Below, piece after piece: positions 35,071 to 43,678 of a DNA stretch of 64,000 nucleotides (position 1 is the first letter of the stretch; every line of letters begins with the position of its first letter). The stretch is taken from contig NZ_FMYI01000003.1 in NCBI RefSeq assembly GCF_900096905.1, forward strand, positions 124,001-188,000, given 5' to 3'. A program made the translations under genes and the position numbers. The notes beneath the pieces were generated by a model, which made no database searches, was not told the origin of the DNA, and worked only from the letters and a program-made list of their open reading frames with translations. The DNA comes from Pelagirhabdus alkalitolerans. Lineage in GTDB: Bacteria > Bacillota > Bacilli > Bacillales > Amphibacillaceae.

Positions 35071-35955
35071 ATGAATTATTCCGTTGGCTACTTAGGGCCT
35101 AAAGGTACATTTACACAAAAAGCGGTGGATGCACTCTTTCCAGATGAACAAGTGAAGAGCTATCAGACTATTCCTTTATGTATGGATGCCGTTAAATTTG
35201 GACATGTTAAATATGGTGTCGTTCCGATTGAAAATACGCTTGAAGGCACGGTTAATATGACATTAGATTATTTAATTGCATCTAAGACATTGAAAGTAGT
35301 CAGTGAAATAGTTGTTCCAGTTGAACAGCATTTTATGGTTGATCCGAACAATCGTGATCGTTGGAAAGAGACGGACACCATTTATTCTCATCCTCATGCA
35401 TTGGCACAATGCCATACGTTTTTAAGTAATGAGATGAAAAATGTCAGTGTTGAACCATTTACATCTACAGCGGCTGCTGCTAAACATGTGAGTGATTATC
35501 CGGAACGTTCAATAGGTGCGATTGCAAATGATTTAGCGGCTAAAGAATATGGTTTAGAGATTATTCGGCGTAATGTTGAAGATGTTACCAATAACCATAC
35601 GCGATTTGTCGTCATACATAAAAATGATACGGCATTAAGAGTGAAAAGCATGCCTATTCAAGGCTTTAAGACAACGTTTATGATTGCACTTCCAACTGAT
35701 CATGCGGGGGCATTGCACCAAGTCCTTTCAGCCTTTGCCTGGCGTCGCATCAATTTATCTAAAATTGAATCAAGGCCGATGAAAACAGGTCTTGGACACT
35801 ATTATTTTTTAATTGATGTCCAGCAAAAGATGGATGACATTTTAATACCGAATACAGTTGCTGAAATTGAAGCAATTGGTTGTCAAGTTGAAATACTAGG
35901 TAGCTATCCTCAGTATTCACTTGACGCCTTAACAGAACAAGACCTTGATTCCTAA
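35071..35955 (+). CDS. pheA: Prephenate dehydratase
   Basis: Converts prephenate to phenylpyruvate in phenylalanine synthesis. It starts SVGYLGPKGTFTQKAV, has the substrate motif VPIENTLEGTVNMTLDYL and the catalytic Thr region NNHTRFVVI, and ends in a regulatory ACT domain with the ESRP motif (KIESRPMKTGLGHYYFLID). 294 residues, monofunctional. AAGGAGGG precedes the start. Confidence 0.97.
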   Translation: MNYSVGYLGPKGTFTQKAVDALFPDEQVKSYQTIPLCMDAVKFGHVKYGVVPIENTLEGTVNMTLDYLIASKTLKVVSEIVVPVEQHFMVDPNNRDRWKETDTIYSHPHALAQCHTFLSNEMKNVSVEPFTSTAAAAKHVSDYPERSIGAIANDLAAKEYGLEIIRRNVEDVTNNHTRFVVIHKNDTALRVKSMPIQGFKTTFMIALPTDHAGALHQVLSAFAWRRINLSKIESRPMKTGLGHYYFLIDVQQKMDDILIPNTVAEIEAIGCQVEILGSYPQYSLDALTEQDLDS

Positions 35956-35976
35956 TTGGAAAGTCAAGGTCTTGTT
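35936..35976. terminator. Bidirectional terminator between pheA and niaR
   Basis: AACAAGACCTTGA and TCAAGGTCTTGTT form a 13-base stem that includes the end of pheA. It serves convergent pheA and niaR. Confidence 0.75.
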
Positions 35977-35980
35977 GTGT

Positions 35981-36511
35981 TTAATTAAGCAAAAAGCCAA
36001 GTTCCTTTAAAGCAGCTTCTGCTGCATCTAACTTATCTTCGTTTTCAGCTTCTAGCGTATGAAGATGTGTGCCTTCTGTTAATTCAAGTAAATAAGGTGC
36101 ATTTTTTGATTCAACATTTTGAATAAAGTTATGAACATCATGACGGTCACTCACCATAACGGATGCTTCAATTTCACCGTATATCGGATGCTCAACCATG
36201 ACGTTTTTAACGGTTACACCCTGGTCAACAATGGCTTCTAATTCTGCCTGTGTATCCTCAGGATTATGTTTACATGCCACAATGCGTTTAGCTTTTGATT
36301 CTTGCTCGTTGGTATTTAGCAACATATAACCTTGACTCGTTGCCATAATTGCATAATTTTGTGCTTTTAATAAGGATATGTCTTGGACGATTACTTGCCT
36401 GCTGACCCCAGCACGTTTAGCTAATTCACTACCTTTAATTGGTTGCCCCTCATTTTTAAGCCAGTTTGATATCGCTTCTCTTCTTTCTTTACCAATTAAT
36501 TTATTTGCCAT
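35981..36511 (-). CDS. niaR: Niacin-responsive transcriptional repressor NiaR (YrxA)
   Basis: Represses NAD biosynthesis or niacin transport genes when nicotinic acid is plentiful. N-terminal HTH_11 (ERREAISNWLKNEG, KGSELAKRAGVSRQVIVQDISLL) and a C-terminal 3H domain with its conserved His residues (VMVEHPIYGEI, LTEGTHLHTLEA). 176 residues. ATG behind GAGGTG. In B. subtilis it sits by nifS-nadBCA, which are missing here. Confidence 0.93.
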   Translation of the reverse strand: MANKLIGKERREAISNWLKNEGQPIKGSELAKRAGVSRQVIVQDISLLKAQNYAIMATSQGYMLLNTNEQESKAKRIVACKHNPEDTQAELEAIVDQGVTVKNVMVEHPIYGEIEASVMVSDRHDVHNFIQNVESKNAPYLLELTEGTHLHTLEAENEDKLDAAEAALKELGFLLN

Positions 36512-36637
36512 CGGTTACACCTCAATTATTAATCATAGCTCTAGTGTATAAAGAATTATGGTAAAAATCAATTTTAGTTGTTTAATCTTTCAATTCGCTC
36601 TATGAATTAATCAACTTTTTCTTTTTTGTTTCATAGG

Positions 36638-36655
36638 CTATAAACAGGTTTATAG
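36638..36655. promoter_or_regulatory. Palindrome between niaR and safA
   Basis: CTATAAAC-AG-GTTTATAG is a perfect 8-base inverted repeat with a 2-base spacer. A related palindrome lies just before nadE (37272-37288), so both may be operators for one regulator, NiaR being the obvious candidate. The NiaR link is inference. Confidence 0.4.
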
Positions 36656-36684
36656 TAAAGTTTTTTATAGAAAGGAGTATATAT

Positions 36685-37182
36685 GTGAAGATTCATATCG
36701 TGCAAAAAGGAGATACGTTGTGGAAGTTAAAGAAAAAGTATAATGTGGAATTAAATCAATTGAAAGAGATGAATCAACATCTTAGTCACTTTGACATTCT
36801 AATACCAGGCATGAAATTGTATATACCTGTTGAAAAAAAGACAAAACAAACAGAAGCAACCGTCAACCAGAAGAAAAACGTACGTGATGATCATAATAAA
36901 CGAGCTATTCATTACGTGATTGAAGAAGATGAAAACTTAGGACAGGAAAGAATCATTCAAGACGATCCAAAAGAAATCAATTTTCCCCCTCTAGTGTCTT
37001 TACCTGCCTTACCAGCTATTACATTTCAACAAGAAAATAGAGAAGAAATGACTCAATTTTCACCAACTCACACACAACAGAATCAATTATATCATCCTCG
37101 TCCGAAGCATCAATATCCATATAGGTCGTATCCTTATCGACCATATGATATGCCGTATTACATGCAGTCACACATTTATTAA
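36685..37182 (+). CDS. safA: Spore coat morphogenetic protein SafA, short form
   Basis: Organises the inner spore coat and binds SpoVID. It starts KIHIVQKGDTLWKLKKKYNV, the SafA N-terminal LysM domain (residues 1-50), then a charged linker and a Pro/Tyr-rich tail (PRPKHQYPYRSYPYRPY). 165 residues against 387 in B. subtilis. GTG start 36685 follows GAAAGGAG. The short SpoVID in the same window suggests that the coat scaffold is reduced as a pair. Confidence 0.82.
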   Translation: MKIHIVQKGDTLWKLKKKYNVELNQLKEMNQHLSHFDILIPGMKLYIPVEKKTKQTEATVNQKKNVRDDHNKRAIHYVIEEDENLGQERIIQDDPKEINFPPLVSLPALPAITFQQENREEMTQFSPTHTQQNQLYHPRPKHQYPYRSYPYRPYDMPYYMQSHIY

Positions 37183-37271
37183 TAGCGTTTAATGAATAAG
37201 TTGATCGAATAAGCATATAAGGATTGAATAGGGAAATGATTTGCATCTCTTTGTCAGATACGTGATAATAA

Positions 37272-37288
37272 ATTATAAACCTTATAAT
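37272..37288. promoter_or_regulatory. Palindrome ahead of nadE
   Basis: ATTATAA-ACC-TTATAAT lies directly before the nadE ribosome-binding site and shares the TATAAAC core with the palindrome at 36638-36655. Possible operator. Confidence 0.4.
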
Positions 37289-37307
37289 GACGGAGGGAAT
37301 TTCGATC

Positions 37308-38045
37308 ATGCAGAAAAAAATAGACAAACTTGTTGAATGGTTGCAAAATCAAGTAAAAGAGGCTAATGTCAAAGGCTTAGTTGTTGGAATAAGTGGTGGT
37401 ATTGATTCAGCTGTTGTCACACATCTGATTAAGCGTGCAATGCCAGAACATAGCTTAGGTGTTATGATGCCATGTAAAAGTAATCCATCAGATTTAGAAG
37501 ATGCTAAAAAAGTTGTGGAAAGTGCTGAGATTGATCATGTAACTGTTGATCTAACAAAGACACATGATACGTTATTTAATACAATTACAGGTGTATTGAC
37601 TAGTGAGTCCATTCACCATGAAGAACAAGATCAATTAGCAGATGCTAACTTAAGAGCGAGATTAAGAATGAGTACACTTTATACGATTGCAACAAATCAT
37701 CAGTATCTAGTTGTAGGGACAGATAATCAAGCAGAATGGTATACAGGGTACTTCACGAAATATGGAGATGGTGGTGTTGATATTGCGCCGCTTATTCATT
37801 TAACAAAAGGTGAAGTGAGAGAAATGGCTCAACATTTAGGTGTACCAAATTCAATCATCGAGAAGAAACCAAGTGCAGGGTTATGGGAAGACCAAACAGA
37901 TGAAAATGAGATGGGCACAACGTATCATTATATTGATAAGTATTTAAAAGGGGAGTCCGTCCCTGAAAAAGACCAAGAAATTATTGAACGAATGCATAAG
38001 CGATCTGCCCATAAACGTAATGGTATTACGATACCGCCTAAATAA
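37308..38045 (+). CDS. nadE: NH3-dependent NAD+ synthetase
   Basis: Last step of NAD synthesis: amidation of deamido-NAD with ammonia. The ATP pyrophosphatase P-loop is GISGGIDSAV; NADLRARLRMSTLY-type and TDNQAEWYTGYFTKYGDGG motifs bind deamido-NAD. 245 residues, no glutaminase domain. ATG 37308 is chosen as CGGAGGG lies at the right distance. It sits near niaR and behind a palindrome, so NiaR control is possible. Confidence 0.95.
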   Translation: MQKKIDKLVEWLQNQVKEANVKGLVVGISGGIDSAVVTHLIKRAMPEHSLGVMMPCKSNPSDLEDAKKVVESAEIDHVTVDLTKTHDTLFNTITGVLTSESIHHEEQDQLADANLRARLRMSTLYTIATNHQYLVVGTDNQAEWYTGYFTKYGDGGVDIAPLIHLTKGEVREMAQHLGVPNSIIEKKPSAGLWEDQTDENEMGTTYHYIDKYLKGESVPEKDQEIIERMHKRSAHKRNGITIPPK

Positions 38046-38136
38046 AATGTAAGGAAGCGTTTCAATTTTTTAGCTGTTTATGGTAAGATAAACGCAGTAA
38101 AAACTGACGCAGTTATTGTGGAAAGGAGAAACACTT

Positions 38137-38871
38137 ATGGCAGGACATTCTAAATGGAAGAATATTCAACGTAGAAAAAATGCTCAAGATGCAAAACGCG
38201 GAAAAATTTTTATGAAAGCAGCTAAAGATATTTATGTAGCAGCAAAAGAGGGTGGACCTGATCCTGAAATGAATCCTGCTCTTAGACTGGCAGTTGATAA
38301 AGCGAAAGCTAGTAATATGCCTAATGAGAATATTGATCGTGCGATTAAAAAGGCCACAGGTAATTTAGATGGAGTTAGTTATGATGAAGTTGTATACGAA
38401 GGATACGGACCGGCGGGTTCTGCTGTTATGGTTGAAATATTAACAGATAATAAGAATCGTGCAGCATCAGATGTACGTCATGCTTTCACTAAAAGTGGTG
38501 GAAACTTAGGGGAAAATGGCTGTGTATCATTTATGTTTAATCGTAAAGGTTATTTAGTTATAGATCGATCAACGACAGATGCTGATGAAGATTCTGTTAT
38601 GCTTGATGTGCTTGAGGCAGGCGCAGAAGAAATGGAAACAACCGAAGACGCATTTGAAATCTTTACTGAGCCTGAAGTGTTTAAAGACGTTAAAGAAGCA
38701 CTAGAAGAAGCAGGGTATACACTTGATACAGCAGAGGTAACCCAAATTCCAACAACGTATTCTCAACTGGAAGAAGATGACAAAGACAAGATGGAAAAGT
38801 TGATTGACCGACTAGAAGATTTAGAAGATGTTCAAGAAGTTTATCACAATGCAGAGTTAGATAGTGAATAA
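38137..38871 (+). CDS. yebC: YebC/PmpR family protein
   Basis: 244-residue member of the YebC/TACO1 family, conserved three-domain proteins reported as transcription regulators or as ribosome factors that relieve stalling. It starts AGHSKWKNIQRRKNAQDAKRGK, the family hallmark. ATG 38137 follows GGAAAGGAG; the seven codons ahead contain that site. Confidence 0.95.
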   Translation: MAGHSKWKNIQRRKNAQDAKRGKIFMKAAKDIYVAAKEGGPDPEMNPALRLAVDKAKASNMPNENIDRAIKKATGNLDGVSYDEVVYEGYGPAGSAVMVEILTDNKNRAASDVRHAFTKSGGNLGENGCVSFMFNRKGYLVIDRSTTDADEDSVMLDVLEAGAEEMETTEDAFEIFTEPEVFKDVKEALEEAGYTLDTAEVTQIPTTYSQLEEDDKDKMEKLIDRLEDLEDVQEVYHNAELDSE

Positions 38872-38892
38872 CTGAATAAGGAGATTTGTTCA

Positions 38893-39222
38893 ATGGCTTT
38901 GATGAATGATGAGTCCCATGAACACTCTAAAGAAACACAAAATCAATTGAGAGCGATTCAGATTCTAGATGCGTTTACAGAAGCAAAAGATGTCTATGTG
39001 ATTATATTTAAAACAAAAAATAACCCAATAACGAAAGAGATGGCTTTTAATCGAGTTATGCCTTTATCTGATGAAGGTTATCTCATCTCAATGCATAGTG
39101 AATGGATTTGTCATGGTATGTATTATGAACAAAAACAGTCCATTCAATTAATGCGTGATGAAATTATTGAAGTCTATCAAAAAGATAAAAATGAATATGA
39201 TTTTATTGTCTATACCGACTAA
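38893..39222 (+). CDS. Hypothetical cytosolic protein
   Basis: 109 residues, acidic, no membrane segment. The middle (KDVYVIIFKTKNNPITKEMAFNRVMPLSDEGYLISMH) reads as a small beta-rich fold. I do not recognise the family. It has a moderate ribosome-binding site (AAGGAG) 21 bases after yebC, so it is probably cotranscribed with it, and a terminator follows at once. In B. subtilis bofC lies near here, but I see no BofC signature. Confidence 0.65.
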   Translation: MALMNDESHEHSKETQNQLRAIQILDAFTEAKDVYVIIFKTKNNPITKEMAFNRVMPLSDEGYLISMHSEWICHGMYYEQKQSIQLMRDEIIEVYQKDKNEYDFIVYTD

Positions 39223-39242
39223 GTAAGGTCGGTATATTTTTT
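39211..39242 (+). terminator. Intrinsic terminator
   Basis: TATACCGAC and GTCGGTATA around an 8-base loop, then six T. The stop codon of the preceding gene is in the loop. Confidence 0.88.
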
Positions 39243-39363
39243 GTGTGCTGCAAACGGAGAAAAGTTAAAAAGCCAAACGCTATAAAAACTAGGCGAACAT
39301 ACGATTGTATGATAAACTGTGACTAGAAAGTTAGCGTATTGATGAATAAGGAGAGATTAGAAC

Positions 39364-39975
39364 GTGATAGCATTTATTCGAGGTCAATTAATCGAGATAA
39401 CCGATACAGTTGCCATTGTAGACGTCAATGGTGTGGGGTACGAAATTGCGTGTGCCAATCCATATGACTTTCAAAGTCACTTGAATGAATCGGTTTTTAT
39501 TTATACATATTATCACGTCCGTGAAGATGCCCATATACTTTACGGATTTAAAGATAGTAAGCAAAAAGAATTGTTTAGTCATGTTTTAAATGTCTCAGGG
39601 ATTGGTCCCAAAGGCGCTTTATCCATTATTTCGCATGTAACGGTTGATCATTTTGTGAATGCGATCGAAAATGAAGATGAAGCGTTTTTGACGAAATTTC
39701 CTGGAGTTGGAAAAAAGACCGCAAGACAAATGATTTTAGATCTAAAAGGAAAATTACCATTTCAAACGGTCGCAACAGAAGAAGCATTACCAGTTAAGAC
39801 GAGTGGAGCCGATTTTACAAAAGAAACGGTACTGTCTGAAACCGTTGAGGCATTGGAGACATTGGGGTATAAAGATCGAGAAATCCGCACGGTTCTTCCA
39901 CAACTTAAAAAGAGTGATTCAACCGATACAGATCGTTTAATAAAAGAAGCATTGGCACTATTGATGAAGGGATAA
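39364..39975 (+). CDS. ruvA: Holliday junction branch migration protein RuvA
   Basis: Binds Holliday junctions as a tetramer and recruits RuvB. N-terminal OB fold (MIAFIRGQLIEITDTVAIVDVNGVGYEI), two helix-hairpin-helix motifs (LNVSGIGPKGALSII, TKFPGVGKKTARQMI) and the C-terminal RuvB-binding domain. 203 residues. Three bases from the next frame; operon with ruvB. Confidence 0.98.
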   Translation: MIAFIRGQLIEITDTVAIVDVNGVGYEIACANPYDFQSHLNESVFIYTYYHVREDAHILYGFKDSKQKELFSHVLNVSGIGPKGALSIISHVTVDHFVNAIENEDEAFLTKFPGVGKKTARQMILDLKGKLPFQTVATEEALPVKTSGADFTKETVLSETVEALETLGYKDREIRTVLPQLKKSDSTDTDRLIKEALALLMKG

Positions 39976-39987
39976 GAGGTGAGTTTA

Positions 39988-40995
39988 ATGGAAGATCGTA
40001 TGATCTCAGGTGAGCAAACAGAACAAGAAGAGATAATCGAATTAAGTTTAAGACCGGATAAGTTAGCTCAATACATCGGCCAAAACACCGCCAAAGAAAA
40101 CTTATCCATCTTTATCGAAGCAGCTAAATTGAGAGATGAACCGTTAGATCATGTTTTACTATATGGCCCTCCTGGTTTAGGGAAGACGACATTGGCATCC
40201 ATTATTGCAAATGAGATGGGCGTTCAATTCAGGACAACCTCTGGCCCTGCCATTGAACGGTCGGGTGATTTGGCGGCTATTTTATCGTCACTTGAAGCAG
40301 GTGATGTATTATTTATTGATGAGATTCACCGATTACCAAGAGCAGTAGAAGAGGTTTTGTATCCAGCTATGGAAGATTTTTGTTTAGATATTGTCATTGG
40401 AACAGGATCAACAGCTCGATCCGTTCGCTTAGATTTACCTCCTTTTACACTAGTAGGAGCGACGACTAGAGCGGGTCTTCTATCGGCACCGCTTCGTGAC
40501 CGGTTTGGCGTGTTAAGTCGTTTGGAATATTATGATGTTGCCTCATTAACTGAAATTGTGGAGCGTACAGCGACGATATTCGATGTTGAAATTGACCAAG
40601 AAGCGGCCGTAGAAGTCGCTAGAAGATCGAGAGGTACACCACGTATTGCCAACCGTTTATTAAAGCGTGTACGAGATATCTCGCAAGTGCAAAGGGAAAA
40701 GGCCATCAGTATGAGGACAACCCAAAAAGCGTTAGAAATGTTACAAGTTGATCAGACCGGACTTGACCATATTGATCATAAATTGCTATTATCAATTATT
40801 GATTCATTTCAAGGAGGACCTGTTGGACTTGATACATTATCTGCAACAATAGGAGAAGAATCACAAACGATCGAAGATGTGTACGAGCCGTTTTTATTAC
40901 AAGAAGGGTTTATCCAACGGACACCTAGAGGAAGAATAGCGACAGATAAAGCATTTAATCACTTCGGTCGCTCTAAAAATGATGAATCCAGTTAA
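39988..40995 (+). CDS. ruvB: Holliday junction DNA helicase RuvB
   Basis: AAA+ motor of branch migration. Walker A GPPGLGKTTL, Walker B LFIDEIHR, sensor and arginine finger (GATTRAGLLSAPLRDRFG), winged-helix C-terminus. 335 residues. ATG 39988 is chosen because AGAGGTGA is then properly spaced; GTG 39979 would overlap that site. Confidence 0.98.
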   Translation: MEDRMISGEQTEQEEIIELSLRPDKLAQYIGQNTAKENLSIFIEAAKLRDEPLDHVLLYGPPGLGKTTLASIIANEMGVQFRTTSGPAIERSGDLAAILSSLEAGDVLFIDEIHRLPRAVEEVLYPAMEDFCLDIVIGTGSTARSVRLDLPPFTLVGATTRAGLLSAPLRDRFGVLSRLEYYDVASLTEIVERTATIFDVEIDQEAAVEVARRSRGTPRIANRLLKRVRDISQVQREKAISMRTTQKALEMLQVDQTGLDHIDHKLLLSIIDSFQGGPVGLDTLSATIGEESQTIEDVYEPFLLQEGFIQRTPRGRIATDKAFNHFGRSKNDESS

Positions 40996-41020
40996 GGATT
41001 AGAAAAGAAAGGCGTTTACG

Positions 41021-42049
41021 ATGAAAATAGAAGATTTTGATTTTGAATTACCAGAAGATTTAATTGCACAAACTCCCTTAAAAGATCGATCATCCTCACG
41101 TCTTTTAGTGATGAATCGACAAGAGCAATCAATTGAACATCAACGATTTGCACAAATAGAAAGTTACTTAAAACGGGGCGATTGTCTTGTTTTAAATAAT
41201 ACAAAAGTTCTTCCAGCTCGTTTGTACGGTGTTAAACAAGATACAGGTGGTAAGGTTGAATTGTTATTGTTACACCAAAGAGAAAATGATGAGTGGGAAG
41301 TGCTCGTTAAGCCTGCGAAAAAAGTGAAAGAAGGTACTGTGATCGAATTTGGGGATGGTCGTTTACGTGCCACTTGTACAGAGATACAAGCCCATGGTGG
41401 TCGTGTTGTAACATTTGATTATAAAGGTATTTTTCTAGAGGTTTTAAATGAACTAGGTGAAATGCCACTTCCTCCTTACATTAAAGAGCAATTGGACGAC
41501 CAAGATCGCTATCAAACTGTTTATGCTGAAGAAGAAGGATCAGCAGCCGCTCCAACGGCTGGGCTGCACTTCACGGAGGAATTGTTAGACCGACTGAAAT
41601 ATAAAGGTGTAGATATTGCGTTTGTTACCTTACATGTCGGCTTAGGAACGTTTAGACCCGTGAGTGTCGATGATATTGAAAAGCATGATATGCACGCTGA
41701 GTTTTATCATGTATCAGAAGAAGCGGCAGAGCAGATTGAAGAGACAAAGAAAAGTGGCGGACGTATTATATCAGTCGGTACAACGTCGATCCGAACGTTA
41801 GAAACGGTTGCTTCACTAAATGAAGGAAAAGTTGTACCATCAAGTGGATGGACATCAATCTTTATTTACCCACCCTACACATTTAAGGTTGTTGATGGGC
41901 TAATTACAAATTTCCATTTGCCTAAATCAACATTAATGATGCTTGTTAGTGCATTTGCGTCGCGTGATTTTATTATGGAAGCTTACCAAGCGGCTATTGA
42001 CGAAAAGTATCGATTTTTCAGTTTTGGAGATGCGATGTTTATTATTTAA
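41021..42049 (+). CDS. queA: S-adenosylmethionine:tRNA ribosyltransferase-isomerase QueA
   Basis: Forms epoxyqueuosine on tRNA from preQ1 using the ribosyl part of SAM. Family motifs DFDFELPEDLIAQTPL, NNTKVLPARL, AAPTAGLHFTEELL and THLHTL-like TLHVGLGTFRPV are present. 342 residues. In the fixed ruvB-queA-tgt order. Confidence 0.98.
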   Translation: MKIEDFDFELPEDLIAQTPLKDRSSSRLLVMNRQEQSIEHQRFAQIESYLKRGDCLVLNNTKVLPARLYGVKQDTGGKVELLLLHQRENDEWEVLVKPAKKVKEGTVIEFGDGRLRATCTEIQAHGGRVVTFDYKGIFLEVLNELGEMPLPPYIKEQLDDQDRYQTVYAEEEGSAAAPTAGLHFTEELLDRLKYKGVDIAFVTLHVGLGTFRPVSVDDIEKHDMHAEFYHVSEEAAEQIEETKKSGGRIISVGTTSIRTLETVASLNEGKVVPSSGWTSIFIYPPYTFKVVDGLITNFHLPKSTLMMLVSAFASRDFIMEAYQAAIDEKYRFFSFGDAMFII

Positions 42050-42076
42050 CTATATTTAGTAGGAAGAGGGTTGAGA

Positions 42077-43216
42077 ATGGCTAGTGTAACATATGAATTA
42101 ATTAAAACGTGTAAACAAACGGGTGCACGATTAGGGCGTGTTCATACGCCACACGGATCGTTTGAGACACCCGTCTTTATGCCTGTTGGCACGTTGGCAA
42201 CAGTGAAAACAATGAGTCCAGAAGAATTAAAAGAAATCGGTGCGGATATTATATTATCCAATACGTATCATTTATGGTTACGACCAGGTGAAGATATTGT
42301 TAAAGAAGCGGGTGGACTCCATAAATTTATGAATTGGGACGGGTCAATATTAACCGATTCAGGCGGTTTTCAAGTGTTTAGCTTAAGTGACTTGCGTGAT
42401 ATTGAAGAAGAAGGGGTTCATTTTAGAAATCACATTAGTGGTGAAAAGCTATTTTTATCACCAGAAAAAGCAATGCAAATCCAAAATGATTTAGGCCCTG
42501 ATATTATGATGGCATTTGATGAATGTCCGCCATATCCAGCTGAACATAAATATATGAAGGATTCGGTTGAAAGAACAAGCCGCTGGGCTGAACGTTGTTT
42601 GAATGGACATAAGCGTCCTAATGATCAAGGTTTGTTTGGTATTGTACAAGGTGGCGAGTATGAAGATTTAAGAAAACAAAGTGCTAAAGATTTAACATCA
42701 CTTGATTTTCCAGGATACGCGATTGGTGGTTTATCAGTTGGTGAACCCAAAGATGTGATGAATCGTGTGCTTGAATTTACAACACCGTTATTACCGACTC
42801 AAAAACCGCGTTACTTAATGGGCGTTGGATCCCCTGATTCCTTAATTGATGGTGCGATCCGTGGTGTGGACATGTTTGATTGTGTATTACCAACAAGAAT
42901 TGCAAGAAATGGTACTTGCATGACATCACAAGGGCGTTTAGTTGTGAGAAATGCTAAGTTTGCTCGTGATTTTTCACCGCTTGATCCAAATTGTGAGTGT
43001 CATACGTGTCGAAATTATTCACGAGCATATATCAGACACTTAATAAAAACAGACGAAACGTTCGGATTAAGACTTACCACTTATCATAATCTATATTTTT
43101 TGGTAAACTTAATGAAGCAGGTTCGTGAAGCGATTAAAGCTGATCGACTTGGTGATTTCAGAGAAGCATTCTTTGAACAATATGGTTTCAATAAACCTAA
43201 CGCAAAAAACTTTTAG
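42077..43216 (+). CDS. tgt: Queuine/preQ1 tRNA-ribosyltransferase Tgt
   Basis: Exchanges guanine 34 for preQ1 in GUN tRNAs. The active-site Asp residues are in LTDSGGFQVFSL and MFDCVLPTRIARNG; zinc ligands are in CECHTC and the following His. 379 residues. ATG 42077 follows GGAAGAGGG. Confidence 0.98.
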   Translation: MASVTYELIKTCKQTGARLGRVHTPHGSFETPVFMPVGTLATVKTMSPEELKEIGADIILSNTYHLWLRPGEDIVKEAGGLHKFMNWDGSILTDSGGFQVFSLSDLRDIEEEGVHFRNHISGEKLFLSPEKAMQIQNDLGPDIMMAFDECPPYPAEHKYMKDSVERTSRWAERCLNGHKRPNDQGLFGIVQGGEYEDLRKQSAKDLTSLDFPGYAIGGLSVGEPKDVMNRVLEFTTPLLPTQKPRYLMGVGSPDSLIDGAIRGVDMFDCVLPTRIARNGTCMTSQGRLVVRNAKFARDFSPLDPNCECHTCRNYSRAYIRHLIKTDETFGLRLTTYHNLYFLVNLMKQVREAIKADRLGDFREAFFEQYGFNKPNAKNF

Positions 43217-43232
43217 AAAGGAGAGATTCTAA

Positions 43233-43496
43233 GTGGAACTACTAGTCGGATTATTTCCGTTTATTGTAATGGCATTGGTATTTTACTTCTTGCTTATTCG
43301 TCCTCAACAAAAGAGACAAAAAGCTGTTAATGAAATGCAAGCCAATTTACAAAAAGGCGATCACATTATAACAATAGGTGGTATGCACGGTCACGTCGAT
43401 GCGATTGATGAGGATACGGTCATTATTGAAGTTCATGATGGTCAAAAACTTACATATGATCGTTCATCGATTAAGCAAGTTGTGAATGAATCATAA
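43233..43496 (+). CDS. yajC: Preprotein translocase subunit YajC
   Basis: 87-residue protein with one N-terminal transmembrane helix (FPFIVMALVFYFLLIRPQQKRQK) and the cytoplasmic DUF219 core (GDHIITIGGMHGHVDAIDEDTVIIE). It accompanies SecDF, which is encoded further on. GTG start behind AAAGGAGAG. Confidence 0.96.
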   Translation: MELLVGLFPFIVMALVFYFLLIRPQQKRQKAVNEMQANLQKGDHIITIGGMHGHVDAIDEDTVIIEVHDGQKLTYDRSSIKQVVNES

Positions 43497-43509
43497 AACA
43501 AATGGAAAC

Positions 43510-43553
43510 GAACCTTTTGGAGTTAAAGAATACTTCAGAAGGTTCATTTTTTT
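43510..43553 (+). terminator. Intrinsic terminator after yajC
   Basis: GAACCTTTTGGAG and CTTCAGAAGGTTC pair with G-U wobbles, then a T run. Confidence 0.8.
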
Positions 43554-43604
43554 AATTTGTGAACGGACAGATTTGAACAATCTGTGAACGAACCCTCTCA
43601 TATG

Positions 43605-43633
43605 TTTACTATTTCACATAATGTTAGTATGAT
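43605..43633 (+). promoter_or_regulatory. Promoter of the 43679 membrane gene
   Basis: TTTACT at 43605-43610, 17-base spacer, TATGAT at 43628-43633; about 45 bases before the start codon. Confidence 0.55.
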
Positions 43634-43678
43634 TAGTAAGTGTGTAAATTTGTATTTGTTTAAGAGAGGAGTTTTTAT

